Shown here: positions 28,262-37,166 of the stretch, one piece after another
Layout: each line of letters begins with the position of its first letter
How positions within the stretch are numbered: the first letter of the stretch is position 1
NCBI RefSeq assembly: GCF_016406145.1
Contig: NZ_CP066306.1
Span: forward strand, 4,216,001 to 4,280,000
Length of the DNA: 64,000 bases
Direction: 5' to 3'
Origin: Pseudomonas putida
Lineage (GTDB): Bacteria; Pseudomonadota; Gammaproteobacteria; Pseudomonadales; Pseudomonadaceae
Made by a program: the position numbers and the translations under genes
Notes under the pieces: model-generated
Told to the model about the DNA's origin: nothing
The model's database searches: none
Seen by the model: the letters and a program-made list of their open reading frames with translations, nothing else

Positions 28262-29617
28262 ATGCCCATCGGCCACAGCGTGCGCAGTACCCACAGCAGC
28301 GCTGACAAGCGCACCGAACACGACTACATGCCAGAACTGGCCAGCGCCACCCTGCAAGACTCCCCGCGCCTGTCACGCCTGACCGTGTGGCTGGCAGCGG
28401 CGCTACTGCTGGCGGCAGTGATCTGGGCAAGCCTGGCGGTGCTCGACGAGGTGACTGTCGGCGAAGGCAAGGCGATCCCTTCGAGCAAGGTGCAGGTGGT
28501 GCAGAACCTGGAGGGCGGCATCGTCACCGAGATTTTCGTGCGCGAAGGCCAGATGGTGGACAAAGGCGCCACCCTGCTGCGCCTGGACGACACGCGGTTC
28601 AAGTCCAACAAAGGTGAAAGCGAGGCCGACCGCTATGCCCTGACCGCACAGGTCGAGCGGCTGTCCGCCGAAGCCGAAGGACGGCCCTTTGTGCTGTCCG
28701 AGGAGGTCCGCGCCAAGGCGCCCCAGGTAGCCGAGGACGAACTGTCGCTGTACGACTCGCGCCAGCGCCGCCTGGCCAGTGAAAAGCAGACCCTCAACGA
28801 GCAGTTGCGACAGAAAACCCAAGAGCTGGCCGAGTTCCGTTCCAAGGTCGAACAGTACCGCTCGGCGGTAGGCCTGCTGCAGCAGGAACTAAACATGTCC
28901 GCGCCGCTGGTGAGCAAGGGTGCCATTTCACCGGTAGAAATCCTGCGCCTCAAGCAACGTACCGTGGAAGCTCGCGGCCAGCTCAACGCCACCAGCCTGG
29001 CCATCCCCCGCGCCGAGGCAGCCGTGGCCGAGATCAGGAGCAAGATCCAGGAATCGGATGCCAGCTTCCGCTCCGAGGCCGCCAAGGAGCTCAACGACAA
29101 ACGCACGGAGCTGTCGAAGATCACCGCCACCAGCATCGCCATCGACGACCGGGTCAACCGCACTACCGTGGTTTCGCCGGTGCATGGCATCGTCAAGATG
29201 CTCAAAGTCAACACAATTGGCGGCGTGGTGCAGCCGGGCAGCGACCTGGTGGAGATCGTGCCGATCGAGGACAACCTGCTGATCGAGGCCAAGGTGCGGC
29301 CACAGGACGTGGCATTCCTGCACCCGGGGCAGCCGGCGATGGTGAAGTTCAGCGCGTATGACTACACCATTTATGGCGGCATGAAGGCCAAGCTTGAGTT
29401 GATCAGTGCCGATACCGTGACCGATGACAAGGGCAATGCGTTTTACCTGATTCAGGTGCGCACCGAGAAGAACCACCTGGGAGGCGATAACAAACCGCTG
29501 CTGATCATCCCCGGGATGGTCGCCACGGTAGATATCATCACCGGGCAGAAGAGTGTGCTGGATTATCTGCTCAAGCCGGTGCTCAAGGCACGGACCGAGG
29601 CGTTGCGGGAGCGGTGA
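28262..29617 (+). CDS. HlyD-family membrane fusion protein (LapC-like)
   Basis: 451 residues. The AGGAGG at 28251-28256 overlaps the end of the ABC gene. A cytoplasmic N-terminus (1-40) precedes one membrane helix (about 41-62). Then come a lipoyl half-motif (KVQVVQNLEGGIVTEIFVREGQMVDKGATLLRLD), a long coiled coil (about 115-290), the second lipoyl half and a beta-barrel domain with PGMVATVDIITGQKSVLDYLLKP. It bridges the ABC and TolC-like proteins across the periplasm. All three exporter parts are intact. Confidence 0.94.
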   Translation: MPIGHSVRSTHSSADKRTEHDYMPELASATLQDSPRLSRLTVWLAAALLLAAVIWASLAVLDEVTVGEGKAIPSSKVQVVQNLEGGIVTEIFVREGQMVDKGATLLRLDDTRFKSNKGESEADRYALTAQVERLSAEAEGRPFVLSEEVRAKAPQVAEDELSLYDSRQRRLASEKQTLNEQLRQKTQELAEFRSKVEQYRSAVGLLQQELNMSAPLVSKGAISPVEILRLKQRTVEARGQLNATSLAIPRAEAAVAEIRSKIQESDASFRSEAAKELNDKRTELSKITATSIAIDDRVNRTTVVSPVHGIVKMLKVNTIGGVVQPGSDLVEIVPIEDNLLIEAKVRPQDVAFLHPGQPAMVKFSAYDYTIYGGMKAKLELISADTVTDDKGNAFYLIQVRTEKNHLGGDNKPLLIIPGMVATVDIITGQKSVLDYLLKPVLKARTEALRER

Positions 29618-29635
29618 ACGGTTTGCCAGGGCCCG

Positions 29636-29770
29636 TTCGCGGGGTTATTCGCGAGGGTGGCAGCTGTACGCAGGTTGGCGAACCGGGAACTTGGAACCCG
29701 GCAGACCCGAAGGCCTCCCACGCACAGCCGCCATGGCACGAGGCTGCGGGCGCACACGAAGCGCCTGCAA
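29636..29770 (+). ncRNA. candidate structured RNA (possibly C4-antisense-like)
   Basis: This 187-base gap between the convergent hlyD-like and DTW genes can fold into ordered stems. TCGCG/CGCGA lies at its 5' end. A long-range helix joins 29659-29670 to 29721-29732 (10 of 12 pairs) and encloses the hairpin CCGGG/CCCGG (29683-29687/29697-29701). An 8-bp hairpin follows at 29746-29753/29761-29768. The layout and TTGGCGAACCGGG segment recall the C4 antisense RNA class, from memory. Transcription and strand are not shown. Confidence 0.35.
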
Positions 29771-29804
29771 TCGTGTGGAGAGAACGGCACTGACAGTGCA
29801 GGTG

Positions 29805-30404
29805 TCAGCCTTCACCGTGATTTCTTTGGAACGTCTCAGGCCCCATAGCCCTGATCTGCCCCTCGATCAACACTTCGAACGGGCGCAGCAACTCATCGAA
29901 ACAGGCCGGCTGCTCCAGCACATTCAATGCCTGCACCACGGCCTCTATGGTCGACACCGCTCCCGGCTCCGGCGCCTTGCGTACACGGTAGCGCGAGGGC
30001 GCCACCTGCGCCAGCGTCACCCTGGGCAACGCTTCGAGCAGCGGATTGAGGTACAAAAGCTTGCGAGCCTTGCGCCAGGTGCCATCGGGGACTATCAGCA
30101 TCAGTGACCTGTCGTCTGTATCGCCGTAGGCTGCAAGCACTTGGGCCTGCTCACCTGGGAACAACAGCACCGGCCGATACTCAGGTGCATCCAGCAAATC
30201 ACCCAGGTCTTCAAACACCTCGCCGACGCGCAACTCGGCATTGACCAGGCCAAGGGCAGCCAGGCGTGCGGTATTCAGGGCGTGCGAGGTTTCACTGGGG
30301 TGCTGCAGCAGGACCACGCGGGTGCGGCTGTCGAGCGAGGGGATCAGTGGGCAAAGGCAGTGATCGAGCGGGCGCAGGCAGCGCTCGCAGCGGGGTCTGG
30401 ACAT
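29805..30404 (-). CDS. DTW-domain protein (tRNA-uridine aminocarboxypropyltransferase family)
   Basis: 199 residues from the ATG at 30404, with AAGGAG six bases upstream. A zinc-type Cys cluster CERCLRPLDHCLC (about 6-18) starts the protein. The DTW-family signature VPDGTWRKARKLLYLNP, with the D-x-T-W core, follows. E. coli TapT (YfiP) of this family makes acp3U47 in tRNA using S-adenosylmethionine. Residues SRYRVRKAPEPGAVSTIEAV match the conserved C-terminal motif. It lies between the secretion genes and aer, on the opposite strand to the former. Confidence 0.9.
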   Translation of the reverse strand: MSRPRCERCLRPLDHCLCPLIPSLDSRTRVVLLQHPSETSHALNTARLAALGLVNAELRVGEVFEDLGDLLDAPEYRPVLLFPGEQAQVLAAYGDTDDRSLMLIVPDGTWRKARKLLYLNPLLEALPRVTLAQVAPSRYRVRKAPEPGAVSTIEAVVQALNVLEQPACFDELLRPFEVLIEGQIRAMGPETFQRNHGEG

Positions 30405-30479
30405 CGGCTTCTCCTTACCGGGCGCAGTGTGCCACAGCCCTGAGGAAAAGCCCCACATCCTTGTGGGAGAGGCGGTAAA

Positions 30480-32045
30480 TCAGCGGTTGAAGCGCTCCGC
30501 CAGGCTGTGCAGATACTCGGCCATCCGCTCCAGGTCCTGGCTGATTTCAGCCCCCTGCTTGGCCTGCCCTGCCGTCTGGTCACACAGCTGGGCGATGCGC
30601 ACGATCTGCTGGTTGATGTCTTCGGCCACGTGGCTCTGCTGCTCCGACGCCGTCGCCATCTGCTGGCTCATGCCGGTGATGCGGCTGACCGCCTGGGCAA
30701 TCCCGGCCAGCGCCGACTGCACCGCCTCGACACTGTGCACGCTGTCCCGCGAGATCTGCTCACCGCGGCTGGCCGTGCTTACCGCCCGCTCGGCGCCAAC
30801 GCGCAGGGAGGCAATGATCTGGTGGATCTCCTCGGTCGAGGTGCGCGTGCGCTGCGCCAGCGAGCGCACCTCATCGGCCACCACAGCAAAGCCCCTGCCC
30901 TGCTCACCCGCCCGCGCCGCCTCGATCGCGGCATTGAGCGCCAGCAAATTGGTCTGTTCGGCAATCGAGGTGATGGTGTCGACCACACTGCCGATCGACT
31001 GGGTCTGCTGAGCCAAGGCATTGACCGCCTGGCCGATGTCGCTGACCGCCTCACTCATGCTGCCCATCGCCTTGAGGCTCTGCTGGGCCAGTTCGCTGCC
31101 CTGCTGCGCCAACTGATCGGCATCGCCCGCAGCATGCGCGGTGCTTTGCACGTTATGCGTCACTTCCTGAATGGTCGCCGCCATCTGCGCAATGGCGGTG
31201 GCCGACTGATCGGTCTCACTGCGCTGGCGATCGAGCATCTGCGCCTGGGCATCGGACAGGTCGGCTGACTGGGCTGCCCGCGACTTCACGCCGACGCCGG
31301 CGTCCACCAGGCGTGTCAGGGCAGTTTGCAGCCTTGCTTCCTCGCTGATGATCGCCAGGTCGAGCTGACCGTGCAGGCCCGGATTGTCACTGTACGTCAG
31401 CGCTACCAGCGGGCTGGTGAAGGCCTTGGGATGTTCGGCCAGTGTGCGGCGGATCGCCTGGTTATGCCGTTGTTCAATCAGGTACCAGGCCAACAGCATA
31501 CTGGCCATCAGCACGCCCAGCGCTGCATAGGGCGGTAACCAGAGGTAGCCGGCGGCCGACAACAGGCCTGCGCCGATCAGCGGCCAGCCATCGCCAACGC
31601 CACGCCCCAGCCGCGCGGCCCAGGGTACAGCCGGGCGACCGGCGCGCAGACGCGCATACAGCCGTTCTGCGCGGCGGATCTGCTCACGGCTGGGCACCGA
31701 ACGCACCGACTCGTAGCCGCTGATGCGGCCGTTTTCATAAATGGCGGTGACATAAGCACTCACCCAGTAGAAGTCACCGTTCTTGGCGCGATTCTTCACC
31801 ACGCCCATCCAGGGTTTGCCTTGTTTGATGGTGTCCCACATATGCCCGAAAACCGCCGGTGGCATGTCGGGGTGACGCACCAGGTTGTGGGTCTGGCCCA
31901 CCAGCTCGTCGTAGGTGAACCCGCTGATGGCCACGAACGCGTCGTTGCAGTAGGTGATGCGGCTGTTCAGGTCGGTGGTAGAGATCAGCCGCTGGTCGCT
32001 GGAAAACGTTCTTTCATGCTCAGTGACGGGCAAATTCATGCGCAT
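30480..32045 (-). CDS. aer: Aer-type methyl-accepting aerotaxis receptor
   Basis: 521 residues; the start is ATG 32045 (AAGGA eight bases upstream) or ATG 32039. The N-terminal PAS domain (about 10-120) has [34 protein letters not shown] and [19 protein letters not shown], as in FAD-binding Aer. Membrane helices lie at about 155-190, with no periplasmic sensor. The methyl-accepting signalling domain has the hairpin tip [33 protein letters not shown]. It signals redox or oxygen state to CheA/CheW. From memory P. putida has several Aer paralogues; which one this is needs comparison. Confidence 0.92.
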   Translation of the reverse strand: MRMNLPVTEHERTFSSDQRLISTTDLNSRITYCNDAFVAISGFTYDELVGQTHNLVRHPDMPPAVFGHMWDTIKQGKPWMGVVKNRAKNGDFYWVSAYVTAIYENGRISGYESVRSVPSREQIRRAERLYARLRAGRPAVPWAARLGRGVGDGWPLIGAGLLSAAGYLWLPPYAALGVLMASMLLAWYLIEQRHNQAIRRTLAEHPKAFTSPLVALTYSDNPGLHGQLDLAIISEEARLQTALTRLVDAGVGVKSRAAQSADLSDAQAQMLDRQRSETDQSATAIAQMAATIQEVTHNVQSTAHAAGDADQLAQQGSELAQQSLKAMGSMSEAVSDIGQAVNALAQQTQSIGSVVDTITSIAEQTNLLALNAAIEAARAGEQGRGFAVVADEVRSLAQRTRTSTEEIHQIIASLRVGAERAVSTASRGEQISRDSVHSVEAVQSALAGIAQAVSRITGMSQQMATASEQQSHVAEDINQQIVRIAQLCDQTAGQAKQGAEISQDLERMAEYLHSLAERFNR

Positions 32046-32182
32046 CTGGGCGGTCCTTGCTTGTGTAGATGAAGGGGAAAATCATCAAAGCAAGTAGAGG
32101 TTTAGCAGAACGCCATCAGCGTAGTAGTCAGGTTTGTAGGAAATTTATTCATCCCGACGGAATGACCAAAACCTCCTGTTCA

Positions 32183-33076
32183 TCAGCCAACATTGAGCTG
32201 GCTTTTGAGCAGGTCGCGGAAGGTCTGAATCAAGGGTTCACGGCTGCGCCCGCGGCGGATGATCAGCGAAAATGGCGCCTGATAGCCGAAAGTGGCCGGA
32301 GACAATACGCGCAGGTCGCCCTTGTCGACCCAGGCCTGGGCATAGTGCTCGGGCAGGTAGCCGATATAGGCACCTGACAGGATCAGAATGAGCTGCGCCT
32401 CCATGCTTTCGACGGTCGCCGCGCTGTGTTTGAAGCCATGCCGGGCCAACTCCGCCTGGCTCCAGTAACCGCGCCCGACCATGCGCTGCTGGGTCACCAC
32501 CGGTTCGGGGATACGCCGCTCGGCGAACAAAGGGTGGCGACTGCTGCAGTACAACCAATGCTGCTCGCGGTACAGCGGCTGGTAAACCAGGCCACTCATG
32601 CGCGAGGAGAACGCCCCGATAGCCAGGTCCAGGCGGTTGTCCTGCACGCCAAGCTGCAGCTCATAGGGGCTGGATACCGAAAGGTGCAGGTGCACTGCGG
32701 GGTGCTCCTGGCTGTAGGCTCCGATCGCTTCAGCCAAAGGCAGCGCGCGGTCGCCCACGGTCGAGTCAATCACCCCGAGGTTGAGCGTACCGCGCAGCTC
32801 ACCCTTGAGCGCTGCGGCGTATTGCTCGAAGCCATCGAGCTCTGCCAGCAGGCGCAAGGTCTCCTGATGGAACAGCTCGCCCTTGCTGGTCAGGCTGAAA
32901 CCGCCACGCCCGCGGTGGCACAGCACGATGCCCAGGGCACCTTCGAGCTGGCTCATGTAGGTACTGATGGCCGAGGTCGACAGGTTGAGATCGCGCTGGG
33001 CATTGGCGAAGCCTTGGTGGCGCACCACGCTGACAAAGATGCGCAGCAGTTTCAGGTCGGGCAAGGTCGAGGCCAT
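32183..33076 (-). CDS. gbuR: LysR-family regulator, GbuR-like
   Basis: 297 residues from ATG 33076; an ATG at 33100 is also in frame, and neither has a strong ribosome site. The N-terminal winged helix is LKLLRIFVSVVRHQGFANAQRDLNLSTSAISTYMSQLEGALG. The rest is the LysR co-inducer domain. It is divergent from gbuA across 224 bases, the arrangement of P. aeruginosa gbuR-gbuA, where the LysR protein activates guanidinobutyrase in response to 4-guanidinobutyrate. The name rests on that context and on the strong gbuA match. Confidence 0.8.
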   Translation of the reverse strand: MASTLPDLKLLRIFVSVVRHQGFANAQRDLNLSTSAISTYMSQLEGALGIVLCHRGRGGFSLTSKGELFHQETLRLLAELDGFEQYAAALKGELRGTLNLGVIDSTVGDRALPLAEAIGAYSQEHPAVHLHLSVSSPYELQLGVQDNRLDLAIGAFSSRMSGLVYQPLYREQHWLYCSSRHPLFAERRIPEPVVTQQRMVGRGYWSQAELARHGFKHSAATVESMEAQLILILSGAYIGYLPEHYAQAWVDKGDLRVLSPATFGYQAPFSLIIRRGRSREPLIQTFRDLLKSQLNVG

Positions 33077-33300
33077 GGTGCAACGGTTCCGCGGTGTCAT
33101 TTGCGCGCAGTCTAACCGCTGCGGTGGCATTTAGTTCAGAAATTCCTGAAGTAAGTATTTGCCGGTAGCGATTTTTCCCACGCACTACCTTGAGCAGACT
33201 TGGCCGAAATGTCCCTGCCCGCCGGCATAACCACATTTCAAGGCGCGCGGCGGCACAGGTTCGAACAAACAAAACAATCGACCGACTGATGAGGCCCACC

Positions 33301-34251
33301 GTGGACAAAGTTCTCCATCAACCACTGGGCGGCAACGAAATGCCGCGTTTCGGCGGCATCGCCACCATGCTCCGTCTCCCCCACCTGCAAAGCGCCGAAG
33401 GTCTGGACGCCGCGTTCATCGGCGTGCCGCTGGACATCGGCACCTCACTGCGCTCCGGCACCCGCTTCGGCCCACGGCAGATCCGCGCCGAATCGGTGAT
33501 GATCCGCCCGTACAACATGGCCACCGGTGCCGCCCCGTTCGACTCGCTGTCGGTGGCCGACATCGGTGACGTGGCGATCAATACCTTCAACCTGCTCGAC
33601 GCCGTGCGCATCATCGAAGAAGCCTACGACGAGATCGTCGAGCACAATGTCATCCCGATGACGCTGGGTGGCGACCACACCATCACCCTGCCGATCCTGC
33701 GCGCCCTGCACAAGAAACACGGCAAGATCGGCCTGGTGCACATCGACGCCCACGCCGACGTCAACGATCACATGTTCGGCGAAAAAATCGCCCACGGCAC
33801 CACCTTCCGCCGCGCGGTAGAAGAGGGCCTGCTCGATTGCGACCGCGTGGTCCAGATCGGCCTGCGCGCCCAGGGCTACACCGCCGACGACTTCAACTGG
33901 AGCCGCCGCCAGGGCTTTCGTGTGGTGCAGGCCGAAGAGTGCTGGCACAAATCGCTGGAACCGCTGATGGCCGAAGTGCGCGAAAAAGTCGGCGGCGGCC
34001 CGGTGTACCTGTCGTTCGACATCGACGGTATCGACCCGGCTTGGGCCCCGGGCACCGGCACCCCGGAAATCGGCGGCTTGACCACCATCCAGGCGATGGA
34101 GATCATTCGCGGCTGCCACGGCCTGGACCTGATCGGCTGTGACCTTGTCGAAGTCTCCCCGCCTTACGACACCACCGGCAACACCTCGCTGCTCGGTGCC
34201 AACCTGCTGTTCGAAATGCTCTGCGTGCTGCCGGGCGTCGTGCGCCGCTGA
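33301..34251 (+). CDS. gbuA: Guanidinobutyrase (ureohydrolase family)
   Basis: 316 residues from GTG 33301 (GAGG six bases upstream), giving the N-terminus MDKVLHQPLGGNEMPRFGGI of known GbuA proteins. Manganese-binding ureohydrolase motifs are intact: GGDHT, DAHADVND and SFDIDGIDPAWAPGTGTPEIGG. It cleaves 4-guanidinobutyrate to 4-aminobutyrate and urea, feeding arginine/agmatine breakdown. The sequence fits GbuA rather than GpuA or agmatinase (for example RFGPRQIRAESVMIRPYNMATGA). The symporter gene follows after 133 bases, probably for substrate uptake. Confidence 0.92.
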   Translation: MDKVLHQPLGGNEMPRFGGIATMLRLPHLQSAEGLDAAFIGVPLDIGTSLRSGTRFGPRQIRAESVMIRPYNMATGAAPFDSLSVADIGDVAINTFNLLDAVRIIEEAYDEIVEHNVIPMTLGGDHTITLPILRALHKKHGKIGLVHIDAHADVNDHMFGEKIAHGTTFRRAVEEGLLDCDRVVQIGLRAQGYTADDFNWSRRQGFRVVQAEECWHKSLEPLMAEVREKVGGGPVYLSFDIDGIDPAWAPGTGTPEIGGLTTIQAMEIIRGCHGLDLIGCDLVEVSPPYDTTGNTSLLGANLLFEMLCVLPGVVRR

Positions 34252-34384
34252 AACTTGCTGCACCCCGGCAGGAGCCATGAGGGAGGGCCACAGAGGCCCG
34301 CCAACACAAGACAAGACCGCCAGGCGCCGTGAACCCGCCTGAGCGGTCGATCTCGCCATAATAAAGATAATCGGGAGACCCCCA

Positions 34385-35764
34385 ATGGCCTTGGACATCA
34401 TTGTTGTAATGATCTATACCGCCGGTATGCTCGGGCTGGGCTGGTATGGCATGCGGCGCGCAAAAACCCACGAAGACTACCTGGTGGCAGGGCGCAACCT
34501 GGGCCCGACCTTGTACATGGGTACCATGGCCACCACCGTGCTCGGCGGCGCCTCCACCGTAGGCACCGTACGCCTTGGCTATGTGCATGGCATCTCCGGC
34601 TTCTGGCTGTGCGCAGCCCTGGGCCTGGGCATCATCGCCCTCAACCTGTTCCTCGCCAAACCGCTGCTGCGCCTGAAGATCTTCACCGTGACCCAGGTGC
34701 TGGAGCGTCGCTACAACCCCATGGCGCGCCAGGCCAGTGCGGCAATCATGCTGGCGTATGCGCTGATGATCGGCGTCACCTCGACCCTGGCCATGGCGAC
34801 TGTCCTGCAGGTGTTGCTGGACTTGCCGTTCTGGATGTCGCTGCTGCTCGGCGGCGGCGTGGTGGTGGTCTATTCGACCATCGGCGGCATGTGGTCTTTG
34901 ACCCTGACCGACATCGTCCAGTTCGTGATCAAGACCGTGGGCCTGATGTTCATCCTGCTGCCGGTGTGCCTGTACAACGCCGGTGGCTGGGACACCCTGG
35001 TAGCCAAGCTGCCGGCGGCCAGCTTCGCCTGGACCACCATCGGCTGGGACACCATCATCACCTACTTCCTGATCTACTTCTTCGGCATCCTGATCGGTCA
35101 GGACATCTGGCAGCGGGTGTTCACCGCCCGTGACGAGAAGGTCTGCCAACGTGCCGGTACGACTGCAGGCCTGTACTGCGTGCTATATGGCCTGGCCTGC
35201 GCCCTGATCGGCATGGCCGCGCATGTGCTGATGCCGGACTTGGCCAACCCGAACAACGCGTTCGCCGAGATGATCAAGAGCCAGTTGCCTGATGGTATCC
35301 GTGGCCTGCTGATGGCCGCTGCCCTGGCAGCGATGATGTCGACCGCCAGTGCCGGCCTGCTGGCTGCCTCGACCACCATTACCGAAGACCTGTTGCCAAA
35401 ACTGCGTGGCGGCAAGCAGTCGAGCCTGGGTGTCAGCCGCCTGTTCACCCTGCTCACCGGTTTGGTGGTGCTGGGCATCGCCCTGGCGGTGAACGATGTG
35501 ATCAGCGCACTGACGCTGGCCTACAACCTGCTGGTCGGCGGAATGCTGATCCCGCTGATCGGGGCAATCTTCTGGAAACGTGCGACCACTGCAGGGGCCA
35601 TCGCCAGCATGTCGCTAGGCTTTGCCACGGCACTGTTGTTCATGTTCAAGGATGGGCTGGACGCCAATACGCCGATCTACTACAGCCTGGCGGTTGGCCT
35701 GGTGAGCTTCGTGCTGGTCAGCCTGCTGTCGCGCAAACCGGTGGGTGCGGTTACGCTTGCTTGA
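34385..35764 (+). CDS. Sodium:solute symporter family protein
   Basis: 459 residues with about 13 hydrophobic helices and SSS-family features (EDYLVAGRNLGPTLYMGTMATTVLGGASTVGTVRLGYVHGISGFWL; AAALAAMMSTASAGLLAASTTITEDLL). The ribosome site is GGGAGACCCCC. Its place after gbuA, also seen at gbu/gpu loci of P. aeruginosa, suggests import of a guanidino acid. No direct evidence of substrate exists in the sequence. Confidence 0.9.
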   Translation: MALDIIVVMIYTAGMLGLGWYGMRRAKTHEDYLVAGRNLGPTLYMGTMATTVLGGASTVGTVRLGYVHGISGFWLCAALGLGIIALNLFLAKPLLRLKIFTVTQVLERRYNPMARQASAAIMLAYALMIGVTSTLAMATVLQVLLDLPFWMSLLLGGGVVVVYSTIGGMWSLTLTDIVQFVIKTVGLMFILLPVCLYNAGGWDTLVAKLPAASFAWTTIGWDTIITYFLIYFFGILIGQDIWQRVFTARDEKVCQRAGTTAGLYCVLYGLACALIGMAAHVLMPDLANPNNAFAEMIKSQLPDGIRGLLMAAALAAMMSTASAGLLAASTTITEDLLPKLRGGKQSSLGVSRLFTLLTGLVVLGIALAVNDVISALTLAYNLLVGGMLIPLIGAIFWKRATTAGAIASMSLGFATALLFMFKDGLDANTPIYYSLAVGLVSFVLVSLLSRKPVGAVTLA

Positions 35765-35869
35765 AGTGCCACAGGCTTTAAGCAGCGCCCTTGAGCTCGA
35801 GTGCCGCGCGGGCAGCGCTCAATCTCAAGGGCGCCCGCAGATTCAAGGCATGCCCCGAAAAAGATCAAC

Positions 35870-35903
35870 AAAAAAGCCGCGCCATCATCACTGATATCGC
35901 GGC
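35870..35903 (-). terminator. rho-independent terminator of the PA1414-like gene
   Basis: On the minus strand GCCGCG (35903-35898) pairs with CGCGGC (35881-35876) and is followed by six T (35875-35870). It starts 11 bases after the stop codon of the small gene. Confidence 0.8.
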
Positions 35904-35913
35904 CTTGTCGGTT

Positions 35914-36042
35914 TCAGCGACGACGCGCCTGGCGCCTGCGCTGCTCTTCATCAGTCGGGATCGGCACCGGCTGCAAGGGTGGTGGTATCAGCCCCAGGGC
36001 GACAGCCAAGTCGTGGAGCCAGTTGAACATTTGGTTTTTCAT
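35914..36042 (-). CDS. PA1414-like small protein (42 residues)
   Basis: MKNQMFNWLHDLAVALGLIP followed by PPLQPVPIPTDEE and an Arg-rich tail (QRRRQARRR). The start has an AAGGGGG ribosome site. It matches the pattern of the Pseudomonas PA1414 family, which also lies next to the gbu locus in P. aeruginosa. In that species the locus is strongly induced at low oxygen and linked to the small RNA SicX (from memory). Here too the upstream DNA has an Anr box with a correctly spaced -10, and the gene ends at a T-run terminator. The transcript of about 250 bases may act as RNA, protein or both. Confidence 0.8.
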   Translation of the reverse strand: MKNQMFNWLHDLAVALGLIPPPLQPVPIPTDEEQRRRQARRR

Positions 36043-36121
36043 AGTGCCCCCTTGACGGGTCAGCCTCTCGGTCAATCAATCCTGCGATGTTTCATACAGA
36101 TCATAGTCCGATGTCCTGTAT

Positions 36122-36170
36122 TACGCATGCCCTTATACTTACAGATAGGGGCAAGTTTGACGCGGATCAA
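36122..36170 (-). promoter_or_regulatory. Anr-dependent promoter of the PA1414-like gene
   Basis: TTGACGCGGATCAA (36157-36170) is an FNR/Anr box, TTGAY-N4-RTCAA. On the minus strand TATAAG lies at 36137-36132. The box and -10 centres are 29 bases apart, so a start near 36122 puts the box at -41.5, the class II activation position. The leader would be about 80 bases. The box overlaps the last codon of the upstream LysR gene. Confidence 0.75.
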
Positions 36171-37060
36171 GCGGAAACGGTGGATTCCGACGGCTGGCTA
36201 ATCGTTTCGCTTTGTTGCAAATCGACCCACGCCTGCAAATTCGCCCCTCGCATCCCCTGCCGCCACATCAGCCAGGTCACCGCCTGATCGAACGGCGCCT
36301 GCAGGCGATGGACCTGAACGCGGTCACGCCCCGGCAGGCTGTCGAGCATAGATTGCGCCATCAAAGCGACGCCCGCACCGGCTATCACACAAGCCAGCAT
36401 GCTCTGGTAAGACTCGATCTCCATTACCCGCCCCGTGGGCGTATGTGCATGGGCATACCAGGCCTCCAGGCGCATCCGGTAGGAGCAGCCCTGGCGGAAG
36501 GTGAACACCGCCTTGCCCGCGACATCCCTGGCGCTGTGCACTGTTGGGTGTTCAGGGCTGGTGATCAGTACCAGTTCTTCTTCGCAAAAGGGCACGCCAT
36601 CGAGCCCCGCCAGGCTCGGAGGCCCGTCCACCAGTGCGGCGTCCAGGCGGTGGCTGAGCAACCCCTCGAGCAACTCGCCACTGGGGGCAGCCTGCACCTG
36701 CAAGTTAACGGCCGGATAGGCCTGATGGTAGCGCGCCAACAGCGCTGGCAGGTGAATGGCCGCCGTGCTGTACATGGTGCCCAGGACGAAGTCGCCGGCC
36801 GGCTGCCCACCCTGTACCGCCGCCATGGCTTCGTCACGCAGCGCCGCCAGGCGGTTGGCGTAATCCAGCAGCACCTTGCCAGCGGGGGACAACTGCAGGC
36901 GCTGGCGTTCACGCAAGAAAAGCTCTACGCCCAGTTGCTCTTCAAGCTGGCGCAAGCGTGTGGACAGGTTCGACGGCACCCGGTGCAGGCGCTCGGCGGC
37001 GCGCGTGATGGAACCTTCCTCTGCGACCGCCTGGAAGATGCGCAGCTGGCTGAACTCCAT
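36167..37060 (-). CDS. LysR-family transcriptional regulator
   Basis: 297 residues from ATG 37060, seven bases after GGAG; a TTG at 37072 is less likely. The winged helix is FSQLRIFQAVAEEGSITRAAERLHRVPSNLSTRLRQLEEQLG, followed by a LysR substrate domain. It resembles regulators paired with exporters and is divergent from an MFS gene across 106 bases, its probable target. The last codon overlaps the Anr box of the next gene. Confidence 0.9.
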   Translation of the reverse strand: MEFSQLRIFQAVAEEGSITRAAERLHRVPSNLSTRLRQLEEQLGVELFLRERQRLQLSPAGKVLLDYANRLAALRDEAMAAVQGGQPAGDFVLGTMYSTAAIHLPALLARYHQAYPAVNLQVQAAPSGELLEGLLSHRLDAALVDGPPSLAGLDGVPFCEEELVLITSPEHPTVHSARDVAGKAVFTFRQGCSYRMRLEAWYAHAHTPTGRVMEIESYQSMLACVIAGAGVALMAQSMLDSLPGRDRVQVHRLQAPFDQAVTWLMWRQGMRGANLQAWVDLQQSETISQPSESTVSA

Positions 37061-37166
37061 GACATTCTCCAAAACAGAACAACTTGATCATCATTATTCA
37101 ATTTTATTGAAAACAAAAGCGCCCTAACCTGCCATCCATCATTTACATCCGCGCAGGAGTGTCCTC

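Noticed and set aside
26981..28357. A 458-codon minus-strand frame opposite the ABC transporter
   Set aside because: Antisense shadow, rich in Gln/Ala/His; the plus-strand ATPase has all motifs.
34252..34384. A small ORF (ATG near 34277) between gbuA and the symporter
   Set aside because: About 21 codons, no family resemblance and no conserved feature; probably leader sequence.
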